Of a stretch of DNA of 64,000 bases, positions 34,601 to 40,780 are shown piece after piece. Below the pieces are notes generated by a model that saw only the letters and a program-made list of their open reading frames with translations, did no database searches and had not been told where the DNA came from. Each line of letters starts with the position of its first letter. Within the stretch, counting starts at the first letter, position 1. This stretch comes from Meghimatium bilineatum (Eukaryota > Mollusca > Gastropoda > Stylommatophora > Philomycidae): positions 4,877,001 through 4,941,000 of the forward strand of contig CM067312.1 in the NCBI GenBank assembly GCA_034231615.1. The letters are read 5' to 3'. The position numbers and the translations under genes were made by a program.

Positions 34601-36214
34601 GGACTAAGACCCATCTTCATGTCAATGAGCTGGCCTTAACTCTTTCAGGACTTGATTATGTTTAGGTTTGGACCAAATTAATTTTATAAAATTTCCTTAT
34701 ATGTGTTTTTTTATTGTATCACTTGACATGCTAATATTGATAAATAGTGTATGTGTAATATATCATTGGAAAGGAGAATGGATACAGAATATGAATATAT
34801 AAGTACATTGATGGTATGTGATTACTTCACAAGGTTAGAGTTAGCCTTGTGAAGTAATAAAATATCGAATCAAAGCCAGTATACTGGCGATTGGTCCTGT
34901 AGACCCATAGTATAAAGCCAGTATACTGGCGATTGGTCCGGAAAGAGTTAATGGGGGATATCTTGATACAAAAATGTAAGGGTAAGACATATGTAGTTAT
35001 TTCATGATATTTTCTTACATTTGAAGAATGTGAGATTAGGTCAAAGGGCATGTGCCAGCTAGATCAATAACCAACCAATAGTATGAGGTTAACTCAAAGT
35101 CATGAGCTTACTAGATCAGCAATCAACCAATAAGTAAAAGTAACCCATAGCATTTATTAATGCCGTAGGGGTGTGAGATGTTAGCGCTCTCACATTTCAC
35201 AGGCTCTGCAGATGAGGGCGGTAGCCATCTCCTCTCCCTCGCAGTCTTTACTTCCCGGATTAATCCGGTACCCATTTAAGGCTGGGTCGACCTGGGAGCC
35301 GTTGCGATCTGAAAACATTTCTCCCTCAACTGGGGAATGAACCCAGGACCACTCATATGCGAAGCCAGTGCGCTAACCACTGCACTAACGCGGCTCCCCA
35401 TCAACCAATACTATGAGGTAAAGTCATTTAATTTAATATTTTTTGTTATATCATTTCAGAGGAACTTGATATTGATGAGTTTATGAGAAGCTTTATGGAA
35501 AAACGAACGGTATGTTGTTTGTGTTTATTTCTAGGCTATACTTATAACAGATACCTTTGATGTGTACTTGTTTTTTGTCTTTGTTCTGAACCACAGGAAT
35601 TACAAACAACAGAGCTATTGCATCTTTTTGTGCAATGGAAATGTTGCTTCAAAGTTAAGTTTCATTCTCAGAAATATTACTCCAAAGTTAAGTTTCATTC
35701 TCAGAAATATTACTCCAAAGTTAAGTTTCATTCCCAGAAATATCGCTCCAAAGCTAAGTTTCACTCTCAGAATTATTGTTTTTTATCAAAGCATTTCACA
35801 CCTATTTGCTTCTTCTAGGCATTTCACATTTCTGGGCGTCTTCTAGGTATTTCATTCTGGGAGTGCTTTAGGTATTAGATCTCTGGATGAGCCTCACTAT
35901 TGTAAAAAGGATACAAGAGCTATATTGCTAATAATTCTTGGTGATAGATGCAAACATTCACCCTATCCTAGCTTGAGCCAAAACATTTTTTGTTGCCTGA
36001 TGATCCAAATTTGCAATTGAATTTATCAACAAACATGTGATTTTGTTGATCAATAAACATGTGATTTTTAAAAAATGTGATTAAAAAAAATGTGATTTGT
36101 AATTGAATTAATCAATAAACATGTGATTTTTTTTTTATACAGTTGTGTCACTTAAGAAGAGCAAAAGAGGAAAAGTTGAATCAGATAATCATGTCACAAT
36201 GCCTTCATTTCTGA
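16669..36214 (+). CDS. VPS37A: VPS37A, ESCRT-I subunit, complete ten-exon gene
   Basis: Gene-level entry; coding exons are 16669-16772, 22479-22553, 24032-24146, 27577-27665, 28838-29083, 30396-30523, 32340-32398, 33358-33520, 35460-35509 and 36143-36214. They sum to 1101 nt (366 codons plus stop), all in phase with GT-AG borders. VPS37A is a subunit of ESCRT-I, which sorts ubiquitinated cargo into multivesicular bodies on late endosomes. The protein has an N-terminal UEV-like domain (about residues 25-125, with VEYRV, FPSEKPSLTVQP and MHSDLGQAV), a Pro-rich linker (residues 130-185, PPPLPPRK) and a C-terminal Mod(r)/VPS37 coiled-coil domain (residues 205-360, with LKVAVMEADEESERVAEKFL and FMRSFMEKRTLCHLRRAKEE). 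The human protein is 397 aa. Introns hold many repeats but coding sequence is intact. Confidence 0.95.
16773..18110. other. VPS37A intron 1, 5' part
   Basis: AT-rich. It contains the left end of a TTAA-type MITE (17169 onward, ttaactctttcaagac) and two copies of the TATA-like repeat (cores 17304-17317 and 17550-17565). No coding block was found. Confidence 0.5.
17283..17590. repeat. Repeat with TGCTATAAATAGCA core, copies 2 and 3
   Basis: Copy 2 has tgctataaatagca at 17304-17317 followed by actgttgac and acgtcat. Copy 3 has gcgctataaatagtgc at 17550-17565 followed by actgtttac and gacgtcat. Same block as 9706-9780. Confidence 0.55.
18112..18335 (+). pseudogene. I/Jockey-type LINE RT C-terminal fragment
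   Basis: Plus-strand reading gives VESLDRVQNNALRLISGAM, then RSTPMAACEIHTNVEPLEMR. The element at 19.2-22.4 kb has the related block SLSKVQNAGLRLISGGM and TPIHAMETHVNIRPL. It is a separate, shorter relic. Confidence 0.8.
18342..18396 (-). mobile_element. SINE family B 5' fragment
   Basis: Reverse complement of the family B 5' end: tgttgctattctttgctccc followed by tttcgggccccagcaaca and cacgagcg. It defines the extreme 5' end also seen at 28680-28727. Confidence 0.7.
18640..18830 (+). mobile_element. LINE C-terminal tail (GRPRLRW type)
   Basis: Encodes EGKVPGKRTRGRPRLRW, AHDIKDLNTTLEETGKFAQN and AYRVAV, then TAG at 18822. It is an RTE-like polyprotein terminus, preceded by (TA)n tracts near 18405 and 18562. 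Confidence 0.75.
19021..19200. repeat. Poly-G tracts
   Basis: A run of about 11 G near 19021-19031 and one of about 19 G ending near 19199, immediately before the LINE 5' region. They may form G-quadruplexes. Their length may be unreliable in assembly. Confidence 0.7.
19200..22379 (+). mobile_element. I/Jockey-type non-LTR retrotransposon, nearly complete EN-RT, disabled
   Basis: 5' leader 19200-19468, then an endonuclease ORF at 19469-20629: SVAQWNAEGVRNKK, CIQETHL (catalytic Glu), VGDFNGHSP and QLGGSDHVPV (catalytic His), with PTFYSRVWKKTSSPDLA between. Stops and frameshifts follow at 20627, 21026, 21458 and 21607, and the RT continues in pieces: KDSITNDMIRNLG, SYRPVSLLSCIGKTMERMV, DLSKAFDKVWKEGV and QQGVPQGGVISPTLFLVFIN. 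The YxDD box reads HTDD. The C-terminal block ENPTYLGVTLDKRLTWK lies in 21912-22379. The RNase H expected for this group is missing. Such elements copy themselves by target-primed reverse transcription. It lies in VPS37A intron 1 in the sense direction. Confidence 0.9.
19469..20629 (+). pseudogene. LINE apurinic-type endonuclease ORF (EN domain)
   Basis: 386 codons. The N-terminal ~110 residues are basic and unrecognised. EN spans residues about 110-335 with QWNAEGVRNKK, IQETHL, VGDFNGHSP, SSPDLA and GSDHVPV. It stops at TGA after IPRGR, where RREYKSYW continues in frame. This suggests a CGA to TGA change of a formerly longer EN-RT ORF. Confidence 0.9.
22479..22553 (+). CDS. VPS37A: VPS37A exon 2 (residues 35-59)
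   Basis: Acceptor ttttgcag, donor AT|GTAAGTT. Encodes ALEILREVEYRVIFQQGSIN and LTII, the first strand of the UEV fold. It sits between a LINE ending at 22379 and a LINE RNase H fragment starting about 22715. Confidence 0.93.
22715..23150 (+). pseudogene. LINE RNase H end plus Cys-rich tail fragment
   Basis: 136-codon ORF with VVFLTGATSVIQVLDSKKLA (RNase H; the catalytic Asp of FLTDA is Gly here), TEQAIICRIRIALNSHLN and PRGQAAQKGEHILQDS, the usual C-terminal order of I-type elements. It could be the missing 3' part of the element ending at 22379, but VPS37A exon 2 lies between them. Confidence 0.75.
23438..23850. repeat. 30-bp minisatellite in VPS37A intron 2
   Basis: About 14 copies of a 30-bp unit with core tttggatatcaacaact and a two-state end, aacccagcaaca or aaactcagcaaca. 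The variants alternate in blocks (one cc-type then three ct-type units), so multi-unit duplications occurred. The 142-codon ORF across it is an artefact of 30 being divisible by 3. Confidence 0.95.
24032..24146 (+). CDS. VPS37A: VPS37A exon 3 (residues 60-98)
   Basis: Acceptor tttttccag, donor AAT|GTAAGT, 115 nt. Encodes NLPAQFPSEKPSLTVQP and SHPWVDAQMKIVG, which match the UEV segment PPQFPQEKP onward. Confidence 0.93.
24196..24359 (+). mobile_element. SINE family A with ~10-bp target duplication
   Basis: ccgccaaagatggatgtgtc start and a gaatgaacactggagaag end. Flanked by attctatccc (24186-24195) and attctattcc (24360-24369). Inserted 50 bp downstream of VPS37A exon 3. Confidence 0.85.
24596..24838 (+). 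mobile_element. SINE family B copy
   Basis: gttgttggggctaaaattta start, tccatcccatatagggtc-like and aaagtgacccagaggcaatg blocks, actaaatcctgctg and a truncated ctgtaggagttt end. Confidence 0.75.
24839..25955. other. VPS37A intron 3, unrecognised
   Basis: No exon or clear repeat apart from a short SINE tail (gtaggagtttgagaatgaac, 25841-25860). ORFs at 25428-25658 and 25629-25952 have no recognised domain. Confidence 0.4.
25960..26320 (+). mobile_element. SINE family B copy whose tail became a minisatellite
   Basis: Blocks gcatgctgtaagaggtgata, ccatgctgaaatcggatg, atcacagcaaagctgtaaat and ctacatcttggtaatctgca are family B. The segment gctaatctgcagtagtttga is then repeated before the normal agaaatgcagacgaa tail. 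See the repeat entry 26144-26302. Confidence 0.85.
26144..26302. repeat. 27-bp tandem array within a SINE
   Basis: Six copies of taatctgcagtagttTgataatcttgc, where T varies with C, created by amplifying the SINE segment between its catcctgct and gagtttgag blocks. Confidence 0.9.
26351..26482. repeat. 43-bp tandem repeat, three copies
   Basis: Three near-identical units built of aatttaaatagtacacaaaa and catatcctgtacaggcaggc. Immediately 3' of the preceding SINE. Confidence 0.9.
27222..27486. repeat. 33-bp minisatellite in VPS37A intron 3
   Basis: About eight copies of a 33-bp unit, gtttcaaaccaaatatc(t/c)aa followed by tata(g/a)atatttct. It ends 90 bp before the exon 4 acceptor. ORFs on both strands across it are period artefacts. 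Confidence 0.95.
27577..27665 (+). CDS. VPS37A: VPS37A exon 4 (residues 99-127)
   Basis: Acceptor tctctttag, donor TA|GTGAGT. Encodes FSMHSDLGQAVQVVLEEF and KKVPPVV, the terminal UEV helix. The final TA is completed to TAC by exon 5, so the apparent TAG at the border is not a stop. Confidence 0.93.
27715..28110 (-). mobile_element. RTE-like LINE tail, second copy of the 3860-4290 repeat
   Basis: Aligns along its length with 3860-4250: gaaggttggctgcagtgaa, ctgctagactgtacctgtcc, tcatgatctcctactggtat, tatctctgcctacctctta and catctcaaaggtataaattt. Same orientation in both genes' introns. Confidence 0.8.
28160..28264 (-). mobile_element. SINE family B 5' fragment
   Basis: Reverse complement of the family B 5' module: ttgaccctctataggatagc, aaacagtgttgctattcttt and gctcccatgg. 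Confidence 0.6.
28445..28727 (-). mobile_element. SINE family B, full length
   Basis: Reads on the minus strand from cgcccgtgtgttgctggggc through gaaggtaaacag-type, gcatgtcgtaaaaggcgact, catcccatacagggtcagtg, ctgaagtcagatgtgtcagg and gtaaaccatgacacaatgca to ctgcaggagtttgagaacga and cgcagaagaagaag. About 280 bp; best copy in the window. It is inserted in a short AT-rich tandem repeat (cacatgtataattttgttat units, 28380-28795). Confidence 0.85.
28838..29083 (+). CDS. VPS37A: VPS37A exon 5 (residues 128-209), Pro-rich linker
   Basis: Acceptor ttacttcag ending at 28837, donor AA|GTAAGTAG. 246 nt encoding GFNNPTVGSAVVPPQAQLSS, QPHVIPPPLPPRKS and FPNILSEFPMLKDM. Use of the alternative AG at 28844-28845 would create TAG at the junction, so 28837 is preferred. 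PPPLPPR is an SH3-ligand-like motif. Confidence 0.92.
29105..29556. repeat. 22-bp minisatellite in VPS37A intron 5
   Basis: About 20 copies of gttgttgttgaacattttgt plus at, with 19-bp shortened units and a T/A variant (tttata or tttgta). It begins only about 20 bp after the exon 5 donor. Confidence 0.95.
29577..29625 (+). mobile_element. SINE family A internal fragment
   Basis: ctttccattctctggactac followed by atcctgctggaaatctagca. Only the central block is present. Confidence 0.6.
29745..29975. repeat. ~60-bp degenerate tandem repeat
   Basis: Four imperfect units with (c)acagttcattgaagctat, tggtactgtaacctgat and gactgaa(g)..aagtgaat, in VPS37A intron 5. Confidence 0.8.
30085..30343 (+). 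mobile_element. SINE family B copy, 50 bp before VPS37A exon 6
   Basis: agggctaaaatggagagcaa start, catgctgaagttggatgtgt, cagcaaaactgtaaaccatg, ctaatatgcaggagtttgtg and a gcagaagaagaaa tail. Confidence 0.8.
30396..30523 (+). CDS. VPS37A: VPS37A exon 6 (residues 210-252), start of Mod(r) domain
   Basis: Acceptor aaaaaag after a T-rich tract, donor A|GTAAGTAT. Encodes LYELQELVEDEDKITEMV and VEKRESLSTECVELA, aligning with the region around LPQLKQII and VKSIEELA in human VPS37A. Confidence 0.9.
30683..31078. repeat. 44-bp minisatellite in VPS37A intron 6
   Basis: Nine copies of a 44-bp unit, taattgttaacttccatgtg followed by attgtgtacatgtg(a/t)ctcat and gttt. A four-state variant set (acatgtgac, acatgtgtc, atgtgtgtc, acgtgtgtc) is useful for unit phylogeny. 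Confidence 0.95.
31180..31500 (-). pseudogene. I-type LINE 3' tail fragment
   Basis: Same sequence order as 54180-54380: ttctgaggtgtacaatgaca, ttgttctggtctgttcataa, gatttgatcatctgtt and tgatggtaagt. On the minus strand this is the Cys-rich and spacer end of an I-type polyprotein, heavily mutated. Confidence 0.65.
31502..31611. repeat. 42-bp tandem repeat within a LINE tail
   Basis: About 2.6 copies of a 42-bp unit, gtttcttttgatggtaagtt then attggtacatctggttgatt. The unit derives from the LINE tail segment that is single-copy at 54350-54390. Confidence 0.85.
31611..31669. repeat. (TA)n microsatellite
   Basis: About 29 uninterrupted TA units directly after the 42-bp repeat. Confidence 0.95.
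31893..32196. mobile_element. Mosaic SINE family B remnant
   Basis: Bases 31893-31970 match family B on the minus strand (tgacagccaactccacccct). Bases about 32110-32196 match its 3' half on the plus strand (aagctgtaaactatgacaca, gactacatcctgcc). The two halves are inverted relative to each other around unrelated sequence. Confidence 0.6.
32340..32398 (+). CDS. VPS37A: VPS37A exon 7 (residues 253-272)
   Basis: Acceptor caattttag, donor AAG|GTAATA, 59 nt. Encodes TNLSKKPEIESLKQSVIAK, the coiled-coil continuation. Confidence 0.9.
32410..33350. repeat. VPS37A intron 7 with degenerate ttttacag repeats
   Basis: From about 33040 to 33300 the intron consists of diverged short units around agtaacaattttacag and atattttatagacc. 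The earlier part has no recognised feature. Many cryptic acceptor-like tttacag sites precede the true exon 8 acceptor. Confidence 0.6.
33358..33520 (+). CDS. VPS37A: VPS37A exon 8 (residues 273-326)
   Basis: Acceptor tttacag, donor A|GTGAGTGC. Encodes TAELDTLQTEFENH and LKVAVMEADEESERVAEKFL, among the most conserved stretches of the Mod(r) domain. Confidence 0.95.
33563..33928 (+). mobile_element. Two SINE family B copies in tandem orientation
   Basis: A short 5' piece (33563-33650, tatgcatgtcatgagaggtg) is followed by a near-complete copy (33655-33928). The latter has gagcaatgaatagcaacact, aaaggtgcagatatcacagc and gagtttgagaacaaattcag. Confidence 0.75.
34636..34951. mobile_element. TTAA-flanked MITE (piggyBac-like) with internal palindromes
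   Basis: 16-bp terminal inverted repeats ttaactctttcaggac (34636-34651) and its complement at 34936-34951, one mismatch. TTAA at both borders is the target duplication typical of piggyBac-type elements. Near the right end a 41-bp unit is duplicated, each copy containing the palindrome ccagtatactgg. A related left end lies at 17169. Confidence 0.65.
35133..35399 (-). mobile_element. tRNA-derived SINE family T, copy 2, with 11-bp target duplication
   Basis: The minus strand reads ggggagccgcgttagtgcag, tggttagcgcactggcttcg and ggtcctgggttcattcccca (B-box), then the same body as 6846-7128. It is flanked by atcaaccaata at 35122-35132 and 35400-35410. It is cleaner than copy 1, so it is probably younger. 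Inserted 50 bp before VPS37A exon 9. Confidence 0.9.
35460..35509 (+). CDS. VPS37A: VPS37A exon 9 (residues 327-343)
   Basis: Acceptor catttcag, donor ACG|GTATGT, 50 nt. Encodes ELDIDEFMRSFMEKRT, matching the human DDFLSSFMEKRT block. Confidence 0.95.
35640..35795. repeat. 33-bp tandem repeat in VPS37A intron 9
   Basis: Four units of a 33-bp repeat, actccaaagttaagtttcat followed by tctcagaaatatt. Units 3-4 are more diverged. Confidence 0.9.
36143..36214 (+). CDS. VPS37A: VPS37A exon 10, C-terminus and stop
   Basis: Acceptor ttatacag after a T-run, then LCHLRRAKEEKLNQII, MSQCLHF and TGA at 36212-36214. No clear AATAAA was seen in the following 1 kb, so the 3' UTR end is unresolved. Confidence 0.93.
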   Translation: MCHLRRAKEEKLNQIIMSQCLHF

Positions 36215-36424
36215 TGTATGAGCATTACTACTTTCTGCGGCTGAAGAGTGACAAATGGAAGCTCCCTCCACATAGCTTTAGCATATTACAGCATTTGTAT
36301 TTGTGTTCAGAGTTGATTAGAAAAAATTACTTGTACACATTTGACTTGACCTAGCTAAATACATTTGCGATGACACTTGGCATGCCAGCTAAAATATTAC
36401 TGCACCATTGGCAAGTTTTCATCT

Positions 36425-36835
36425 GAAATAAGTAGTGGCCACACTTAAATTATGAATTTATGTAGTATTGGCTACACTTAAATATGAATATATGTAGTAG
36501 TGGCCATGCCTAAATTGTGATCATATATTGTATTTGCCACCTTAAATTATGAATTTATGTAGTAGTGGCAACACTTACTTTATGAATTTATGTAGTAGTG
36601 GCAACACTTACTTTATGAATTTATGTAGTAGTGACCATACTGAAATACTTACTTAGTGGCCACCTTAAATCCTTAAATTATTCATTTATGTAGTAGTGGC
36701 CACAATTACTTTATGAATTTATGTAGTAGTGGACACAATTACTTTATGAATTTATGTAGTAGTGGCAACACTTACTTTATGAACTTATGTAGTAGTGGAC
36801 ACACTGACATTATAAACTAATTTATTTATGGTCAC
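36425..36835. repeat. ~33-bp degenerate minisatellite downstream of VPS37A
   Basis: About eleven imperfect units with tttatgaatttatgtagtag followed by tggc(c/a)acactta. It starts about 210 bp after the VPS37A stop and may lie in its 3' UTR. Confidence 0.85.
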
Positions 36836-36845
36836 ACTTACATTA

Positions 36846-37140
36846 AGGTGATTTGGTGGCTCAGTGGTTAGTTGGTCTGGTGATCCAAGGTTCAGTTGCC
36901 TGTTATTTTACATGACAGTGTATACATGTTGCAATTTACATGATAGTATGGTTGGAGGTGTGCCTATTGGCCAAGTATCACCGACTTGAGCAGCTGTTGT
37001 TCTTACTTGGGTAGGACTGTGGACCTGCTTGATATAGGGGATGGCACAACCAATAACTAAGCCCCATCTTTCACTTCAAGGAGTTGGCCTCGATGGGATT
37101 GGAAATATTTGTAAAGTCATCAACTGCTCAGCTAGATCAT
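36846..37140 (+). mobile_element. Possible tRNA-derived SINE, third type
   Basis: gatttggtggctcagtggtt has an A-box-like sequence, and ccaaggttcagttgcc a weak B-box. The following body (accgacttgagcagctgttg) is unlike family T. Single copy in the window, so family status is an inference. Confidence 0.45.
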
Positions 37141-37141
37141 C

Positions 37142-37205
37142 TTATCCAAGTTCAGCTCATCTAAGGTCAGCTTATCTAAGGTCAGCTTATCTAAGGTCAG
37201 CTCAT
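37142..37205. repeat. 15-bp tandem repeat
   Basis: About four units of tcagcttatctaagg. Confidence 0.85.
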
Positions 37206-37839
37206 CCTGAGGACATTGGTACCAGGTCTCCTGGGAAAGTAAAGGATACAAGCATGATTTTGACATCATCCATACGCCACTGGTAAATGAAATATATGGA
37301 CCTGACACTGTATTCTCTGATACACCTCAAAGACATGAAAAAGTGAACTTTGCTTACCACACCGACATTATGAACATATGGCCTTTGGGGCTATCACTTT
37401 CAGCATTTTATCAAATTTTTGTATATCAGTGAAAATATATTTGTTTTTGCTGTGATGATTTCTGACATTCCTTGTCCAGCATCTAGTCAGCAATCTACCT
37501 TACATGACACACATTTTTTAATGAGTAACTGTGTTCCATCTTGCTTATTTTTATGTTGAATTACAGATAGAAATTTTTAATTTACAGTTCAATCTAGTTG
37601 TGATTGTCTGTAGAGATTCAAGTATGATTATCTTGTTTTGTTGATCTGGTGTTCTATATTATTTTCTTACTGGTTTCAGAAATATCAATGTTCAGCATGA
37701 AAATGTGTTTTTGTTGGAAACAACTGCTTGAACTAAAAATGTAGGTGTTGCTATGTGAACAGTTGGACGTTTTTTCCCAGAAGCTGAATAAAAGGAAAGA
37801 TAAAAAACAGAGACATGATAATGATGAAGAAATAATCCC

Positions 37840-38165
37840 TTTAAACTTGAAGAAGTTTATCTCGGGTTCCGAATATGTGGTGACGGCAACTCTGGAAATG
37901 AGATTAAACTAAGACTCGAGATGGTGATGGCCACCATGGCAAGATTGAATATGATTTGGAAAAGTAAGATCAGGATTGCAGTAAAAATCAATCTATTCAG
38001 ATCGCTGGTGCTAAGTATACTTTTATATGGATGTGAAAGCTGGATACTCAATGCAGTCACAAAAAAGGAAGATTGAGGCTTTTGAGAACAAGTGCTAAAG
38101 AAGTTTGTTAAGAATTAGTTATATAGAACACAAGACAAATATATTTGTTCTGCAGCAAATAAAAA
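37840..38165 (+). pseudogene. RTE-like LINE RT C-terminal fragment
   Basis: The plus strand gives GNSGNEIKLRLEMVMATMAR, NMIWKSKIRIAVKINLFRSL, LSILLYGCESWILN and SLLRISYIEHKTN. This is the typical order of the RT thumb and C-terminus in RTE-like elements. Frameshifts are present near 38070 and 38095. Confidence 0.8.
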
Positions 38166-38289
38166 AAAAGCTTGCAGGTTAGCAAGAATCGCTTTTGGCA
38201 GTTGTGGTTGGTTGGTGGTCCATGGGCTCATGCCCTCTGACATAATGCCATTGTGTGATATATGCATGTGTTTGTGAGCTGTTGTTTTG

Positions 38290-38465
38290 TTCCATATGGC
38301 TGTGTCGTCTATACACACGGCTGTGTCGTCTATACACACGGCTGTGTCGTCTATACACACGGCTGGGCTATCTATACACATGGCTGTGTTGTCTATACAC
38401 ATGGCTGTGTTGCCAATCTTGAATTGTATGTACATGTGACAGGTTTATAGGTTGTGTCCTGTTCC
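38290..38465 (-). repeat. 21-bp tandem array inside a LINE tail remnant
   Basis: About six copies of a 21-bp unit, gtcgtctatacacacggctgt. The flanking gttgccaatcttgaattgta and acatgtgac match the I-type LINE tail at 54210-54240 and 48860. On the minus strand the single-copy part reads FKIGNTAMC, so the repeated segment is the codons following it. Confidence 0.85.
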
Positions 38466-38522
38466 TGAGGCTCAGAATTTCCAGAAAAATGATGTAGTAA
38501 CATGTATACATGCTAATGAAGG

Positions 38523-38688
38523 ATTTCTCTTCTTCTTCTTCAGCGTTCATTCTCAAACTCCCGCTGGATCTCTCTTGTAGCAGGACCATGGTCCTACTAG
38601 ATTTCCAGCAAGATGTCGTCCAGAGAATGGAAATTCGCTGTGTCGCTGTTTTATTTGTGCCAATGGCCCGACACATCCGTCTGCAGCA
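38523..38688 (-). mobile_element. SINE family A copy, inverted
   Basis: cttcttcttcttcagcgttc through ctcccgctggatctctcttg, gatttccagcaagatgtcgt and ccaatggcccgacacatccg. Confidence 0.85.
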
Positions 38689-38699
38689 GTAATTGGTGT

Positions 38700-39440
38700 A
38701 TAAATAACAGCAATGTTGATGTCAGCTTTTATCAACCCCCTCCCTCTCTCTTGCCAACAGCTGTCAAACATTTTCAGATTTTTCATTCCAATCCTTAGTT
38801 GCTCACTGATTGCCTGGTGTCCCCTACTCTGGGTCTTTTTGATTCTCATAAAATATTTTTTTCACATATGTATAGTCATAGAATTTGTCAGACATTTTGT
38901 ATAGTTCTGTCCTCCAAGAAATTTGTATGATCCAATGTCCATGTATTTTGTGACTTTTATTTGGTTGTGAAGCGTGGTCGCTTATTTTTCATTTGACACC
39001 ACTGCTCCTCTAGTTGAACCAGCTGTAAATGGGTATCTGATACATGAGTTAAGGGAAGGTAAACACAGCAAGGAAGGGAACTGGCCACCCCAACTAATAG
39101 TTGTTACTGCTTAGTACATGAAGAGTTATTTTCATCGTTGGCAAGTTCCTCCCATGGGACCTAATTTTACTTTTTATTTGGTAACTGTGTGTTTGGATTT
39201 TAGGGGATTACATTGGTATTGTTGTTAAGCCATTTCGAAATCAGTCTGTGATGTCTTGGTTGGTTGCTCGTGCCCTTTGAACCAACATTCTGTTTGCAAT
39301 GCAAATTTTTCAAAAATCCCTGGGTAATGTCAGATGAAGCTACCAAGTTACATGCTGTGAGCGATACTCTCAACAGGCAGTATGCTGCTGTGTTGAAAGG
39401 GAAAGAGCACATATAGGAAAACCTGAGTACAAGAGAGTCA
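38700..39440. other. Intergenic, little recognised
   Basis: No gene. A short motif around ggttggttgctcgtgccctt (39257-39276, minus sense) recurs at 35046, 38199 and 42228, so it is a further small repeat family. Confidence 0.4.
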
Positions 39441-39471
39441 GTCATGTTTTCTGCCGAAGTCAGTCATGTTT

Positions 39472-39862
39472 TCTGCCGAAGTCAGATGTGTTGGGCCATT
39501 GCAGCAAATAAAATGGTTACACAACACATCTACATTGTCTGGATTAAATCCTGCTGGAAATCTAGTATGACCATTGCAATGCTACAAGAGAGAGCACAAC
39601 TCCTCCTAACTTTAATCAAAATCTTCAGTGCTAGTCATTTTCAGACCAAAATTCCCCCACAGTGGTCATTCCATGCCCGCAGTGTCCAAGGACATTTACA
39701 GCTTGAAGAGGGCTCATTAGCCATCTATGGACTATTAGGCATGGTAATAATTCTAATTGAATTTTCGAAAGTGGATGTAAAAAATGGTCATCACTTGTAA
39801 TGGACGAACACACACAAGAGAGAGACCTAGTCTGAGTTTGATAATGAACGCTAACAATAAAA
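39472..39862 (+). mobile_element. SINE family A split by a LINE-tail insertion
   Basis: The left part, 39472-39594, ends ...ctacaagagagag. The right part, 39814-39862, resumes acaagagagagacctag and ends gataatgaacgcta. The 219 bp between (39595-39813) is an RTE-like 3' end, and acaagagagag is duplicated at 39584-39594 and 39814-39824. Confidence 0.85.
39595..39813 (+). mobile_element. RTE-like LINE 3' end with C2H2 finger remnant
   Basis: Encodes VVIPCPQCPRTFTA, a stop, RGLISHLW: the C-terminal C2H2 finger of an RTE-like polyprotein, disrupted here. The trailing attgaattttcgaaagtgga and ggtcatcacttgtaatggac match 51830-51885. The 11-bp target duplication shows it moved as a 5'-truncated copy. 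Confidence 0.85.
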
Positions 39863-39864
39863 AA

Positions 39865-40297
39865 CCCAAAAACAATCATATATGCTTTTTTAGCTTTTTC
39901 CTTTATTTTAAGACCTAATATTATTGAATTTTTTATTACTGTCACATTATTGTCATTTCAACTGTTTTGCACCAACCATGACCTATATATATTTCACCAG
40001 TTCTAGTGTTTCGCCATTTGTTTATTTTAGTGTCTTAATTTTTCTAATTTTTTTTCCCAGTATTAATATCCAATCCACATTTATAAATTTTATTTTTTAT
40101 TTATTCTACATGTTCTAGCAAATCTGCTTTGCTTCAAATTAATTATGAGGGGGAAAGCACAAGAATTCTGGGTAAACTCTAAGGTTAGTGAAAGAGAATG
40201 GAGAAATAGAAGAATTCTCTGTAAACTCTAAGGTTAAAAGAAAGGAAAAATAGATGAAAGAGAAAAGAAATAGAAGGATGTTTTGCTGTCTGTTTAT
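39865..40297. other. Intergenic, AT-rich, no gene recognised
   Basis: T-rich sequence, then a short purine-rich duplication (gaattctgggtaaactctaa and gaattctctgtaaactctaa at about 40162 and 40211). Confidence 0.5.
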
Positions 40298-40555
40298 GTG
40301 GCCTGAGAGGGGAGCAAATATAGCCACACTGTTACATACCGCACAAAATAGGGGGCGATGAAGGAGGTCTTGGAGTAGAGTTGGGTATCCCATCCGATAG
40401 AGGGTCACAAGTCATCCAGAAGCCACGTAGAAGTTGGATGTGTCAGGCTGGAAGGTGCAGATATCACAGCTAGGCTGTAAACCGTAGCACAACCCATTCT
40501 GTTCTCTGGACTACATCCTGCTATTTTGCAGGAGTTTGAAAATGAAGGAAGAAGA
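40298..40555 (+). mobile_element. SINE family B copy
   Basis: gtggcctgagaggggagcaa start, gttggatgtgtcaggctgga, gtgcagatatcacagctagg, ctacatcctgctattttgca and a gaagaagaat tail. Confidence 0.8.
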
Positions 40556-40696
40556 ATAATGAGAATGCCAAGGAAGATGACAAAGAGGAATCATCAAGTG
40601 TTACTAATATTGAAAGTGAAAAACAATTTGGCTTACAAGAAAACTGAGATATTATTGTCAAATAGAGAGACGAACATGCTGATATTACTATTGGTA

Positions 40697-40780
40697 GACA
40701 TAACTGCAGGTAGACATAACTGCAGGTAGACATAACTGCAGGTAGACATAACTGCAGGTAGACATAACTGCAGGTAGACA
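40697..40780. repeat. 16-bp tandem repeat
   Basis: Five to six copies of gtagacataactgcag. A minus-strand ORF across it reads as repeats of YLQLC/VYLQ and is an artefact. Confidence 0.9.

Noticed and set aside
36145-36354. 69-codon ORF overlapping VPS37A exon 10
   Set aside because: Wrong frame; the exon is read in the frame giving LCHLRRAKEEKL and a stop at 36214.
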